Positions 35,367-43,382 of a stretch of 64,000 nt of DNA are shown here, in pieces (the first letter of the stretch is position 1; each line of letters opens with the position of its first letter). The notes below the pieces were generated by a model that saw only the letters and a program-made list of their open reading frames with translations, ran no database searches and had not been told where the DNA came from. Source of the DNA: Roseovarius atlanticus. Lineage in GTDB: Bacteria; Pseudomonadota; Alphaproteobacteria; Rhodobacterales; Rhodobacteraceae. Location: assembly GCF_001441615.1 (NCBI RefSeq), contig NZ_LAXJ01000027.1:1-64000 (forward strand), read 5' to 3'. The position numbers and the translations under genes are program-made.

Positions 35367-36926
35367 ATGCGACTCATTTCCCTTGCCCTTTCCGGCATCC
35401 TGTCCGCCACCGCCGCACAAGCCGATTACACGCTCAACATATTGCACACGAACGATTTTCACGCCCGGTTCGAGCCGATCAGCAAGTACAACTCCACCTG
35501 CGCGCCCGAGGATAACGAGGCCGGCGAATGCTTCGGCGGCTCCGCGCGTCTGGCCACGGCGATCGAACAGGCCCGCGCCGACGTCCCCAACCCGGTGCTC
35601 TTTGACGGCGGGGATCAGTTTCAGGGCACGCTTTTCTACAATTATTACAAGGGCAAGCTGGCCGCGGAGATGATGAACCGGTTGGGCTACGACGCGATGA
35701 CCGTCGGCAACCACGAGTTCGACGACGGCCCCGAGGTGCTGCGCGGTTTCATGGACGCGGTCGAGTTTCCCGTGCTGATGTCCAACGCCGATATCAGCCG
35801 CGAACCGCTGCTGAAGGACGTCATTCAAAAGTCCACCGTGATCGAACGCGGCGGCGAAAAGATCGGCCTGATCGGCCTGACCCCGCAGGACACGGATGAA
35901 CTGGCCAGCCCCGGCCCCAACATCATTTTCACCGATCCAGCCGATGCCGTGCAGCACGAGGTCGACAGGCTGACCGAACAGGGCGTCAACAAGATCATCG
36001 TGCTGTCGCATTCCGGGTATGGCGTGGATCAGCGCGTGGCCGAAACCACCACCGGCGTCGACGTGATCGTGGGCGGCCATTCCAACACCTACCTTGCCAA
36101 TGACGACCCCGACGCCGCCGGCCCCTACCCCACAATGGTGGGTAACACGGCCATCGTGCAGGCCTATGCCTATGGCAAGTTCCTGGGCCGTCTCGACGTG
36201 GTTTTCAACGACGCGGGCGAGGTCACATCAGCCACCGGCAGCCCGCTGATCATGGACGCCGCCGTGGCCGAGGATTCAGAGGTGGTCTCGCGCATCCAGG
36301 AGGCCGCCAAGCCGCTGGACGAAATCCGCAACAAGGTCGTCGCCGAGGCGTCGGAAGCCCTCAACGGAGACCGCGACGCCTGCCGCGCGGGCGAATGCGC
36401 CATGGGCAATGCGGTGGCCGAGGCGATGCTGGCCCGCGTCGCCGATCAGGGCGTCGAGATCGCGCTGATGAACGGCGGCGGCGTGCGCGCCTCGATTGAC
36501 GCGGGGCCCGTCACCATGGGCGAGGTGCTGACCGTGCTGCCTTTCCAGAACACGCTCTCGACCTTCCGCATCGACGGCGCCACGCTGAAAGAGGCGCTGG
36601 AAAACGGCGTCAGCCAGTTCGGCGAAGGCGCGGGCCGCTTCCCCCAAGTGGCCGGTCTGACCTTTGTGTTCGATCCCTCTGCCGAAGTGGGCAGCCGCAT
36701 CACGGAGGTCACCGTCGGGGGCGAACCGCTTGATCCTGAACGCGATTATCTGGCCGTGTCGAACGATTACCTGCGCAATGGCGGCGACGGCTACTCCATG
36801 CTGCGCGACGCCGCCGACGCCTATGATTTCGGTCCTGACGTGGCCGATGTGCTGGCCGAGTACCTAGCGCAGAACTCACCCGTCTCGCCGATGACGGACG
36901 GCCGCATTCGCCAAGCCGGACAGTGA
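35367..36926 (+). CDS. Secreted 5'-nucleotidase / metallophosphatase (UshA-like)
   Basis: 519 residues from ATG 35367; ATG 35361 lies only three bases after GGAG, so the second start is favoured. A Sec signal peptide (to about residue 20, AAQA-D) directs export. The N-terminal calcineurin-like domain shows the metal motifs ILHTNDFHARF, DGGDQFQGT, GNHEFDDG and VGGHSNT; the C-terminal 5_nucleotid_C domain (about 325-490) has MNGGGVRASI, FQNTLSTFRIDG and SNDYLRNGGDGY, which form the nucleotide pocket. The enzyme dephosphorylates extracellular or periplasmic nucleotides to release phosphate and nucleosides, fitting the salvage operon further on. Confidence 0.94.
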   Translation: MRLISLALSGILSATAAQADYTLNILHTNDFHARFEPISKYNSTCAPEDNEAGECFGGSARLATAIEQARADVPNPVLFDGGDQFQGTLFYNYYKGKLAAEMMNRLGYDAMTVGNHEFDDGPEVLRGFMDAVEFPVLMSNADISREPLLKDVIQKSTVIERGGEKIGLIGLTPQDTDELASPGPNIIFTDPADAVQHEVDRLTEQGVNKIIVLSHSGYGVDQRVAETTTGVDVIVGGHSNTYLANDDPDAAGPYPTMVGNTAIVQAYAYGKFLGRLDVVFNDAGEVTSATGSPLIMDAAVAEDSEVVSRIQEAAKPLDEIRNKVVAEASEALNGDRDACRAGECAMGNAVAEAMLARVADQGVEIALMNGGGVRASIDAGPVTMGEVLTVLPFQNTLSTFRIDGATLKEALENGVSQFGEGAGRFPQVAGLTFVFDPSAEVGSRITEVTVGGEPLDPERDYLAVSNDYLRNGGDGYSMLRDAADAYDFGPDVADVLAEYLAQNSPVSPMTDGRIRQAGQ

Positions 36927-36983
36927 CAGCGCACTGCGCGGCACGGGCTTTGCAATCGCGCTGCCGCGCGGCATAAAGGCGCC

Positions 36984-38171
36984 ATGACCACGGTGCGCGA
37001 CCAGTACGAGGCCTTTCCCTATCCCGAGCGGGATCCGAGGGACGAGAAAAAGCGCCTGATCCTCGGCTCGCCCTCCCTGCCGCAGGAGATCGACCACTAC
37101 GTCTTCGGTGGTCAGCGCGACTGGTCGCATCCGCTGCGCATCCTTGTGGCGGGCGGCGGCACCGGCGACGGCCTCATTCAGCTGACCGCCCTTCTGACCC
37201 AGTACGGCAAGCCTTATGAGGCTACCTATATCGACCTTTCCACCGCCTCGCGGAAGGTGGCCGAGGCGCGGGCAAAGACGCGAGGTCTTAAGAACATCAC
37301 CTTCATCACCGGCAGCCTGCTGGACGCCCCGGATCATGGCCCGTACGATTACATCGACTGTTGCGGCGTGCTGCACCACCTGCCTGATCCCGATACCGGA
37401 TTCCGCGCCCTGCGCGCGGCCCTCGCGCCCGGTGGCGGCATGGGTTTCATGGTCTATGCGCCCTATGGCCGCTCGGGTGTCTATCCTTTGCAAGAGGCCT
37501 TTGCTACGCTTTATGGAGACACGCCGCCGAAAGACCGGCTGAAGGCCGCAAGGCAGGTCATGCAGAACTTGCCCGCGGGCCACCCGTTCAAGTCCAACCC
37601 CAATCTCAACGATCACAAAAGCGGCGACGCGGGCTTTTACGACCTGCTCTTGCACAGCACCGATCGCGCCTATGACGTGCAGACGCTGGCCGACACGCTC
37701 GACCGCACCGGCTGGTCCTTCGCGGGCTTCACCGTCCCGATCCTCTATGACCTCTCACGCCTCGCACCCGTGCCCGAGGGTCTTGACCCGATCCGGGCGA
37801 TGGCCGTGGCCGAGAAACTCAATGGCACGATCCGCACCCACACCGGCTATGCCACCGACACACCGCGCTCCACCGCCTCCGGCAGGACCCGCACGCTCGT
37901 GCCGCACATCAAGGGTCTGCAAGCCGCGCAACTGGCCCGCGCCGTGGCGCAGGGTCAGACGCCGGCGCTCGACACGGACGGCATCAACGGCAAGCTCGCC
38001 CTGCCGATACAGGCCGCGCCTGTGATTGCCGGCATCGACGGGCGCCGCACTCTTCAGGACATCGCCGCGCAGACCGGCCTTGATCCGATCAGCTTTGGCG
38101 GGCTCTGGACACAGGTCGAAAAGGCCCTGCTCCCCTGGGGAATGCTGGTCTACTCGAACGTGCTGAGGTAG
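36984..38171 (+). CDS. Class I SAM-dependent methyltransferase with C-terminal extension
   Basis: 395 residues. The N-terminal about 25 residues (VRDQYEAFPYPERDP) are typical of a methyltransferase group found in alphaproteobacteria. Motif I is ILVAGGGTGDGLIQL (about 53-67), followed by the YIDLSTAS acidic loop and the DYIDCCGVLHHLPDP motif. After residue about 230 comes an extra domain of about 165 residues whose end (GRRTLQDIAAQTGLDPISF) looks like a winged helix-type module. Substrate unknown. The SRAP gene starts 4 bases downstream, so the two are very likely cotranscribed. Confidence 0.85.
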   Translation: MTTVRDQYEAFPYPERDPRDEKKRLILGSPSLPQEIDHYVFGGQRDWSHPLRILVAGGGTGDGLIQLTALLTQYGKPYEATYIDLSTASRKVAEARAKTRGLKNITFITGSLLDAPDHGPYDYIDCCGVLHHLPDPDTGFRALRAALAPGGGMGFMVYAPYGRSGVYPLQEAFATLYGDTPPKDRLKAARQVMQNLPAGHPFKSNPNLNDHKSGDAGFYDLLLHSTDRAYDVQTLADTLDRTGWSFAGFTVPILYDLSRLAPVPEGLDPIRAMAVAEKLNGTIRTHTGYATDTPRSTASGRTRTLVPHIKGLQAAQLARAVAQGQTPALDTDGINGKLALPIQAAPVIAGIDGRRTLQDIAAQTGLDPISFGGLWTQVEKALLPWGMLVYSNVLR

Positions 38172-38175
38172 CCCC

Positions 38176-38841
38176 ATGTGCGGACGTTTCGCCGTCACCC
38201 TGCCGCAGGACGCCATGGCACAGCTCTTTGCCGCGCGCCCCGTTAACGATTTGCCAGCGGTTCCCAATTACAACGTCTGTCCGACCAACGACGTGCACGT
38301 GGTGACCTCGGATGGCAGCGACCGGCAACTTGGCTCGATGCGCTGGGGCTTCATCCCGCGCTGGTACAAGAAACCCAACGATGGCCCGCTACTGATCAAC
38401 GCGCGCGCCGAGACCATCGCGGAAAAACCCGCCTTTCGCGCGGCGGCCCGCGACCGGCGCTGCCTGATCCCGGCCAGCGGCTTTTACGAATGGACCAAGG
38501 ACGAGGACGGCAATCGCCTGCCCTGGTTCATTCATCCGGCCAAGGGCGAGGCGCTGGCGCTCGCCGGGGTCTACCAGTCGTGGGACAAGGGCGATGAACC
38601 GCTGACCACCTGCGCCATCGTCACCACCGGTGCGAATGCGCCGATGTCGAAGATCCATCACCGGATGCCGGTGATCCTGGCCGAAAAGGATTGGTCGCTC
38701 TGGCTGGGCGAGGCGGGCCATGGCGCGGCCACCTTGATGGCGGCGGCCCCGGATGACGCGCTGGGTTTCTACCGCGTGGACCCGAAGGTGAATTCCAACC
38801 GCGCCAGTGGACCGGACTTGATCGACCCGCTCGACGACTGA
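38176..38841 (+). CDS. yedK: SRAP-domain protein (YedK/HMCES), abasic-site DNA-protein crosslinker
   Basis: 221 residues. SRAP proteins seal abasic sites in single-stranded DNA by a thiazolidine crosslink through the N-terminal cysteine. All key residues are at canonical positions: Cys2 after Met removal, Asn75 (LLINARAET), Glu105 (PASGFYEW) and the KIHHRMP histidines at 161-162. The start is fixed by the MCGRF motif. Translation is probably coupled to the methyltransferase gene 4 bases upstream. Its stop codon lies inside the first of two 20-bp palindromes. Confidence 0.95.
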   Translation: MCGRFAVTLPQDAMAQLFAARPVNDLPAVPNYNVCPTNDVHVVTSDGSDRQLGSMRWGFIPRWYKKPNDGPLLINARAETIAEKPAFRAAARDRRCLIPASGFYEWTKDEDGNRLPWFIHPAKGEALALAGVYQSWDKGDEPLTTCAIVTTGANAPMSKIHHRMPVILAEKDWSLWLGEAGHGAATLMAAAPDDALGFYRVDPKVNSNRASGPDLIDPLDD

Positions 38842-38910
38842 TTATTCGTACGAATAATCAGCACGTTACACCGCGCGCGGCCTGGCCCAAGATTATTCGT
38901 ACGAATAATC
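38840..38910. repeat. Two identical 20-bp perfect palindromes
   Basis: GATTATTCGT-ACGAATAATC occurs at 38840-38859 and at 38891-38910, 51 bases apart (about five helical turns), separated by a GC-rich spacer. Each is a perfect palindrome. The first overlaps the stop codon of the SRAP gene and the second ends 3 bases from the gap stop codon. The A+T-rich, G/C-poor sequence would make a weak hairpin, so a protein-binding site is at least as likely as a terminator pair. Confidence 0.9.
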
Positions 38911-38913
38911 TCG

Positions 38914-39909
38914 TCACCGCGCCGCCATCAGCCGCGCCATGTCCAGCATCCGGCACGAAAATCCCCACTCGTTGTCATACCAGCCAAAGACGCGCAGCAG
39001 GCCGCCCGCCGACACGCTCGTCTCCGGTCCCACCAGGATCAGCGACTCGGGGCGCCCCCGCAGGTCGGAGCTGACAAGCGGCTGCTCGGTCCAGCCGAAC
39101 ACGCCACCGGGATGCACCGCCTCGTGCAGGACCGAGTTCACCTTGGCCGCATCCACCGTCTCGCGCGTCTGCACGGTCAGGTCGATGCAGGACACGCTGG
39201 CCGTGGGCACCCGGATCGCCCGCGCCTCGATCCGGCCTTTCAGATGTGGCAGAACCAGCCCTGTCTGATCCTGCGCGCTGGTCGTCGTGGGCACCATCGA
39301 CAAGGCCGCGGCACGGCTGCGCTCTGGCGCGGCGCGGGGCTTGTCCACCGTGGGCTGGCTGCCGGTATAGCAATGCACCGTCGTCATCTGCCCGCTCACC
39401 AGCCCGAACGCCTCGTCCAGACACCGCGCCAGCGGTGCCAGCGCGTTGGTCGTGCACGAGGCATTGGACACGATCCGATGATCCCCCAGATCGCCCTCGT
39501 TTGCCCCCATCACCAGCGTCACGTCCGCCTCGGCCGACGGACCGGACACCAGCACCTTGCGCGCGCCCGCCTCCAGCCCGCGTTCCGCCACGGCGCGCTT
39601 GCCGCCCATCCCGGTGCAGTCCAACACGATATCCACGCCCTGCAAGTCAAGCTGGCGCAGGTCAGGCTGGGCGTGAAAGGGAACCCGGCGCCCGCCCACG
39701 ATCAGGGTCTGCGCCTCGGTGCTGACCTCCTCCGGCCACGGGCCGAACACGCTGTCGTATTGAAAAAGATAGGCGCAAGTGCTCAGCGGCTCGATATCGT
39801 TGATCGCGACCAGTTCGAAATCCTGTGCGTCGCGCAGCAGGATGCGCAGCAAGGTCCGGCCGATACGACCGAAACCGTTGATCGCGACACGGATCGGCGG
39901 GGTGGGCAT
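38914..39909 (-). CDS. gap: Glyceraldehyde-3-phosphate dehydrogenase, type I
   Basis: 331 residues. NAD(P)-binding starts with VAINGFGRIGR; the catalytic cysteine is C152 in SNASCTTN, with the partner histidine in VHCYTGSQ (about 179), and the C-terminal end has WYDNEWGFSCRM. The enzyme interconverts glyceraldehyde 3-phosphate and 1,3-bisphosphoglycerate. Several positions differ from the usual glycolytic form (for example KPRAAPERSRAAALSMVPTTT in place of the common DLRRARAAA loop), suggesting a second paralog with a specialised direction or cofactor, such as gluconeogenesis. No other glycolytic genes are adjacent. Confidence 0.93.
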   Translation of the reverse strand: MPTPPIRVAINGFGRIGRTLLRILLRDAQDFELVAINDIEPLSTCAYLFQYDSVFGPWPEEVSTEAQTLIVGGRRVPFHAQPDLRQLDLQGVDIVLDCTGMGGKRAVAERGLEAGARKVLVSGPSAEADVTLVMGANEGDLGDHRIVSNASCTTNALAPLARCLDEAFGLVSGQMTTVHCYTGSQPTVDKPRAAPERSRAAALSMVPTTTSAQDQTGLVLPHLKGRIEARAIRVPTASVSCIDLTVQTRETVDAAKVNSVLHEAVHPGGVFGWTEQPLVSSDLRGRPESLILVGPETSVSAGGLLRVFGWYDNEWGFSCRMLDMARLMAAR

Positions 39910-39997
39910 GGCGGTCTCTCCTAAGGGTATTGCGCGGGCGAACCATCGCCGCGACGTGTGGCGTTTTCCAGCCGTGAAACATTATTTGATCAAATTC

Positions 39998-41347
39998 TTA
40001 CCGCGCGGAAACAGCCCCGTCTTGCGGTCCGGGCGCGACCGACGCTTCCAGCGCCGGATACCGCTGCCACAGCGTGACCGCCCGCGCGATGAAGCTGATC
40101 AGCAGCGCCAGCCACAGCCCATGATTGCCCAGCCACGGCACAAGCGCCACCGCGGACAGGATGTAGATCAACAGGCTCAACGCCATCATATCGCGCATGT
40201 CCCCGGCGCGCGTCGCGCCGATGAAAATTCCGTCCAGCATGAACGCCGCCACGCCGACCACCGGCGCGATACAGATGTAGAGAATGAATTCGCGCGCTTC
40301 GGCCTGCACCTCCGGCGCCTTGGCCATCAGGTCGATGATCGCCCCGCCCCACAGCGCGAACGCCAGCGCCATGGCCACCACGATGGCCAGCGCCCACAGG
40401 CTTGTCAGAATCGCCGCCCGGCGCAGGCGCGCGACGCTGCCCTGCCCAAAGGCCTGCCCGACCAGTGCCTCGGCGGCAAAGGCAAACCCGTCCAGCGCCT
40501 GGGACGAAATATGCAGGAACTGTAGCAGCACCTGATTGGAGGCCAGCGTGACATCCCCGAAATCGCCACCCGTCAGCAGAAACGAGACGAAGATCACCTG
40601 CAACATCAGCGACCGCAGCAGGATATCGCGGTTCACCGCCATCATGCGCGTCAGCTGAACCCGGTCGAAGACCCGGTTCCAATCCCGCCACGCCGGAACG
40701 CCCCAGACATCGCGGCACAGCCACAAACCCAGGATCAAACCCGACCATTCGGCGACGAACGTGGCCCAGGCCACCCCGGTCACGCCAAGGTCCAGCCCCA
40801 ACACGAACCACAGGTCCAGCACGATGTTGACGCCGTTCATCGCCACTTGCAGCACCAGCACCGCTCGCGTCCGCTCCAGCGCGATCAGCCAGCCGGTCAT
40901 CCCGAACAGCGCGATCATGGCCGGTGCGCTCCAGACCCGGATCGCCATGTACTCGCCTGCCAAAGCCTCGACCTCGGCGCTGGCTGGCGACACGAGGAAG
41001 GCGCCGACGAACAGCGGCCCTTGCAGCGCGATGATGGCAATCCCGCTTGCCAGGCCGATCATCAGCGCGCGGGTCAGCATGGCCGCCACCTCGCCCGTGC
41101 GCCCCGCCCCGAACGCCTGGCTGGTCAGGCCGGTGGTCCCCATGCGCAGGAACGCGAAAATCGAATAGACCGCGGTCAGGATGACCGCACCGATGCCAAC
41201 CGCGCCGATCGGCACCGCCTCGCCCAGCTGCCCCACGACGCCGGTATCGACCATGCCGAGGATCGGCACGGTGGCATTGGACAGTACGATCGGAAAGGCG
41301 ATCCTGAGCACGCGTTTATGCGTGATCTCCGCCGGAGCGTCAGCCAT
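39998..41347 (-). CDS. MATE-family multidrug/metabolite exporter
   Basis: 449 residues, twelve predicted membrane helices in two similar halves. Helix 1-2 region FPIVLSNATVPILGMVDTGVVGQLG is the MATE signature, and TTGLTSQAFGAGRTGEV matches helix 3. The family exports cationic drugs or metabolites with H+ or Na+ antiport; this one is closest to the DinF-like branch by pattern. Its start overlaps the upstream thioesterase gene by 8 bases, placing it third in a thioesterase-thioesterase-exporter operon. Export of a product or by-product of acyl-CoA metabolism is an attractive but untested idea. Confidence 0.92.
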   Translation of the reverse strand: MADAPAEITHKRVLRIAFPIVLSNATVPILGMVDTGVVGQLGEAVPIGAVGIGAVILTAVYSIFAFLRMGTTGLTSQAFGAGRTGEVAAMLTRALMIGLASGIAIIALQGPLFVGAFLVSPASAEVEALAGEYMAIRVWSAPAMIALFGMTGWLIALERTRAVLVLQVAMNGVNIVLDLWFVLGLDLGVTGVAWATFVAEWSGLILGLWLCRDVWGVPAWRDWNRVFDRVQLTRMMAVNRDILLRSLMLQVIFVSFLLTGGDFGDVTLASNQVLLQFLHISSQALDGFAFAAEALVGQAFGQGSVARLRRAAILTSLWALAIVVAMALAFALWGGAIIDLMAKAPEVQAEAREFILYICIAPVVGVAAFMLDGIFIGATRAGDMRDMMALSLLIYILSAVALVPWLGNHGLWLALLISFIARAVTLWQRYPALEASVAPGPQDGAVSAR

Positions 41348-41849
41348 CGCGGCGTGGCATCAGGAAGTGCCCGGTGGCCTGCGCAAAGGGACGCGCGCGG
41401 TTGTCCTGCCATGCCTCGGCCCGGACAGAGGCATAGCGCCGCCCCGATCGGGTCACGACCGCGCGGGCATAGGCATCCCGCGGCAGGCCCGAGCGCAGGT
41501 AATCCACGGTAAAATCAATCGTCTTGGGCAGGCGCGGCAGATCGCCGGCTTCGAACGTCTCCACCGCCAACTCGCCGGATTCCATCTCGTCCCACAGCAT
41601 CGCCCAGCTCAGCGTGATGATCGACGTGACTTCCAGAAATGCCGCCGTGGCCCCGCCATGCAGGGCCGGCAACAGCGGGTTGCCGATCAGCTTTTCGTCG
41701 AAGGGCATCACTCCGGTCAGTTCGTCCCCGCGGCGATCGAACTCGATGCCCATGAAGCGAATATACGGCACGTGATCAACAAGCGCGTGCAAGGCCGCAT
41801 CACGGCGTTGCTTGATCACCTGCACGGGTTCGGGACGCGAGCGGCTCAT
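41340..41849 (-). CDS. Hotdog-fold thioesterase (PaaI-like), copy 2
   Basis: 169 residues from ATG 41849, which overlaps the upstream gene's stop (ATGA). Single hotdog domain with the HGGATAAFLE active-site helix (LPALHGGATAAFLEV), the DFTVDYLRSGLPRDAYARAVV strand and a final FAQATGHFLMP. Such enzymes hydrolyse acyl-CoA thioesters. It carries a longer N-terminal helix (PVQVIKQRRDAALHALVDH) than its neighbour. Middle gene of the thioesterase-thioesterase-MATE operon. Confidence 0.9.
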   Translation of the reverse strand: MSRSRPEPVQVIKQRRDAALHALVDHVPYIRFMGIEFDRRGDELTGVMPFDEKLIGNPLLPALHGGATAAFLEVTSIITLSWAMLWDEMESGELAVETFEAGDLPRLPKTIDFTVDYLRSGLPRDAYARAVVTRSGRRYASVRAEAWQDNRARPFAQATGHFLMPRRDG

Positions 41850-42268
41850 GTCTTGTCCGCCACGGTAAAGGTGCCGGTGGCCTGCGCCACGGGCCGGTCG
41901 GCATCGTCGTCCAGCGTCTGCGCCCGCACGAAGGCAACCGAGCGTGTGATGTGATAGCACTCGGCGCGCGCGCGGATCGCCTGCCCGGGCTTGGCGGGCC
42001 GCATGTAGTCGATGCGCAGGTCAATGGTCGCCGTGGCCCCGGGCGACTCCGGGTGACTCATCACCGCCGCGCCACAGCAGGTATCCATCAGCGCCGACAC
42101 CGCGCCACCGTGGATCACCCCGGTTTCCGGGTCGCCCACCAGGTGCTCGGCATACTCCATCTTCATCTCCGCAACACCGTCGCCCACATGGGTGATCTGC
42201 ATCCCCATCGCCTTGGCGTGCGGAATGGCGCCCATGAATTGCGCGGCGATCTTGTTGTTGTCGGTCAT
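41846..42268 (-). CDS. Hotdog-fold thioesterase (PaaI-like), copy 1
   Basis: 140 residues. PaaI/acyl-CoA thioesterase fold with GVIHGGAVSALMDTCCG (active-site helix), TIDLRIDYMRPA and a closing VAQATGTFTV. It is the first gene of the minus-strand operon and is divergent from the first MerR gene (115-base gap). It and the next gene are about 30-40 percent alike by eye, an old duplication. Close to a beta-oxidation locus, both may recycle CoA from dead-end acyl-CoAs. Confidence 0.9.
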   Translation of the reverse strand: MTDNNKIAAQFMGAIPHAKAMGMQITHVGDGVAEMKMEYAEHLVGDPETGVIHGGAVSALMDTCCGAAVMSHPESPGATATIDLRIDYMRPAKPGQAIRARAECYHITRSVAFVRAQTLDDDADRPVAQATGTFTVADKT

Positions 42269-42382
42269 GAAATGTCCTGCGGCTTGCCTGCCCCGTTATG
42301 GTCCCGAATGCGGACGGGCTGCAAGGGTGCCTGTTGCGCGATCCGCCCTATGTCTCTTAAGTAGAAGCGAGGAGGATCCGAG

Positions 42383-42751
42383 ATGCCAGAGCAACGCCTG
42401 TCATTCAAGGAGATGTGCGCGAAGTTCGACGTAACCCCGCGCACGCTGCGGTATTACGAGTATATCGAGCTGCTCAGCCCCACGCGTGAAGGGCGCTCGC
42501 GCTATTACGGCCCGCGCGAAGTGGCCCGCATGACGCTGATCCTGCGCGGACGCCGTTGGGGCTTCGCCCTCGAGGATATCCGCCAATGGCTGGAAATCTA
42601 CGAGGAAAAGGGCACCGATGCCCAGTTGCGCACCTGGATCGACCTTGCCGACCGCCAGCTGGAAGAGCTGCGCACCCAGAAGGAACAGCTCGAACAGTCC
42701 ATCGCAGAGCTGAAAGACGCCCGCGATTCGACCGAAAAGTCGCTCGGCTAG
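42383..42751 (+). CDS. MerR-family regulator, copy 1
   Basis: 122 residues with GAGGAGG 7 bases ahead. MerR winged helix-turn-helix: LSFKEMCAKFDVTPRTLRYYEYIELLSPTREGRSRYYGPREVARMTLILRGRRWGF read in parts, then a dimer coiled coil (about 85-118, LADRQLEELRTQKEQLEQS). No effector-binding or cysteine metal site follows, so it belongs to the short, metabolite-type MerR group seen upstream of acyl-CoA metabolism genes (LiuR-like). It is probably autoregulated with the second MerR gene 190 bases downstream, which shares strong similarity. Confidence 0.9.
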   Translation: MPEQRLSFKEMCAKFDVTPRTLRYYEYIELLSPTREGRSRYYGPREVARMTLILRGRRWGFALEDIRQWLEIYEEKGTDAQLRTWIDLADRQLEELRTQKEQLEQSIAELKDARDSTEKSLG

Positions 42752-42825
42752 ACCTTCGGCCGCTCGGCCACCTTCTGCATTTCCGCAAAATAATTGCGCA
42801 GGTCACAGGTTGACCTTGCCTGATC

Positions 42826-42866
42826 TTACGTAAAGCGCAAAGTGACGTTACGTAGTGGTTACGTAA
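42826..42866. promoter_or_regulatory. Cluster of TTACGTA motifs between the two merR genes
   Basis: TTACGTAA at 42826-42833, TTACGTA at 42848-42854 and TTACGTAA at 42859-42866. The palindromic TTACGTAA core resembles the TTTACGT-type sites known for LiuR-group MerR regulators. The position just upstream of the second merR gene and its downstream beta-oxidation genes points to an operator for one or both MerR proteins. A TTGACC at 42810 could be a -35 element. Confidence 0.55.
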
Positions 42867-42940
42867 AGCTGGCTATGTGTTGTACCGATAGCCATCGCCT
42901 CACATGTTCCGGCCAGTTGATCAGATTTACGGAAAGCGAC

Positions 42941-43342
42941 ATGACCGACGAAACGATGACAATTCGCGAGATGTGCGACGCGTTCAACGTGACGCCGCGA
43001 ACCTTGCGTTTCTACGAGGCGAAAGAACTGCTCTTCCCCCGCCGGGAAGGACAGAAGCGGCTCTTCACCAAAAGCGACCGCGCCCGGCTCAAGCTGATCC
43101 TGCGCGGCAAGCGCTTCGGCTTCAGCCTCGAGGAAATCCGCCAGCTTCTGAACCTTTACGACAGGGGCGACCAGCAGCTGACGCAGCTGGAAACGACATA
43201 CGAAATCGCCAAGGACCGCCTGGAAGAGCTCGAGCGTCAGCGCGACGAGCTGACAGCCGCCATCGACGACCTGCGCGACCAGATGAAATGGGGCGAGAGG
43301 ATGATCTCCTCGCTCCGCCAGACACCCAAAGCCGCGGAATGA
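42941..43342 (+). CDS. MerR-family regulator, copy 2
   Basis: 133 residues from ATG 42941 (GGAAAG upstream); the frame is open to 42842 but that part covers the TTACGTA operator cluster and is not protein-like. DNA-binding part TIREMCDAFNVTPRTLRFYEAKELL and KLILRGKRFGFSLEEIRQLL, followed by a long coiled coil (about 80-125). It is a paralog of the regulator upstream. The acyl-CoA dehydrogenase gene begins 40 bases later on the same strand, making this the most likely local regulator of the beta-oxidation genes. Confidence 0.92.
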   Translation: MTDETMTIREMCDAFNVTPRTLRFYEAKELLFPRREGQKRLFTKSDRARLKLILRGKRFGFSLEEIRQLLNLYDRGDQQLTQLETTYEIAKDRLEELERQRDELTAAIDDLRDQMKWGERMISSLRQTPKAAE

Positions 43343-43382
43343 TCCACGGCCCGACACTGTGATGATGTAGGGAGACCACCAC

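Noticed and set aside
38840..38910. The twin palindromes as an ordinary terminator pair
   Set aside because: The stems are A+T-rich, only 8 bp with a GTAC turn, and no T run follows, so intrinsic termination alone does not explain two identical 20-mers.
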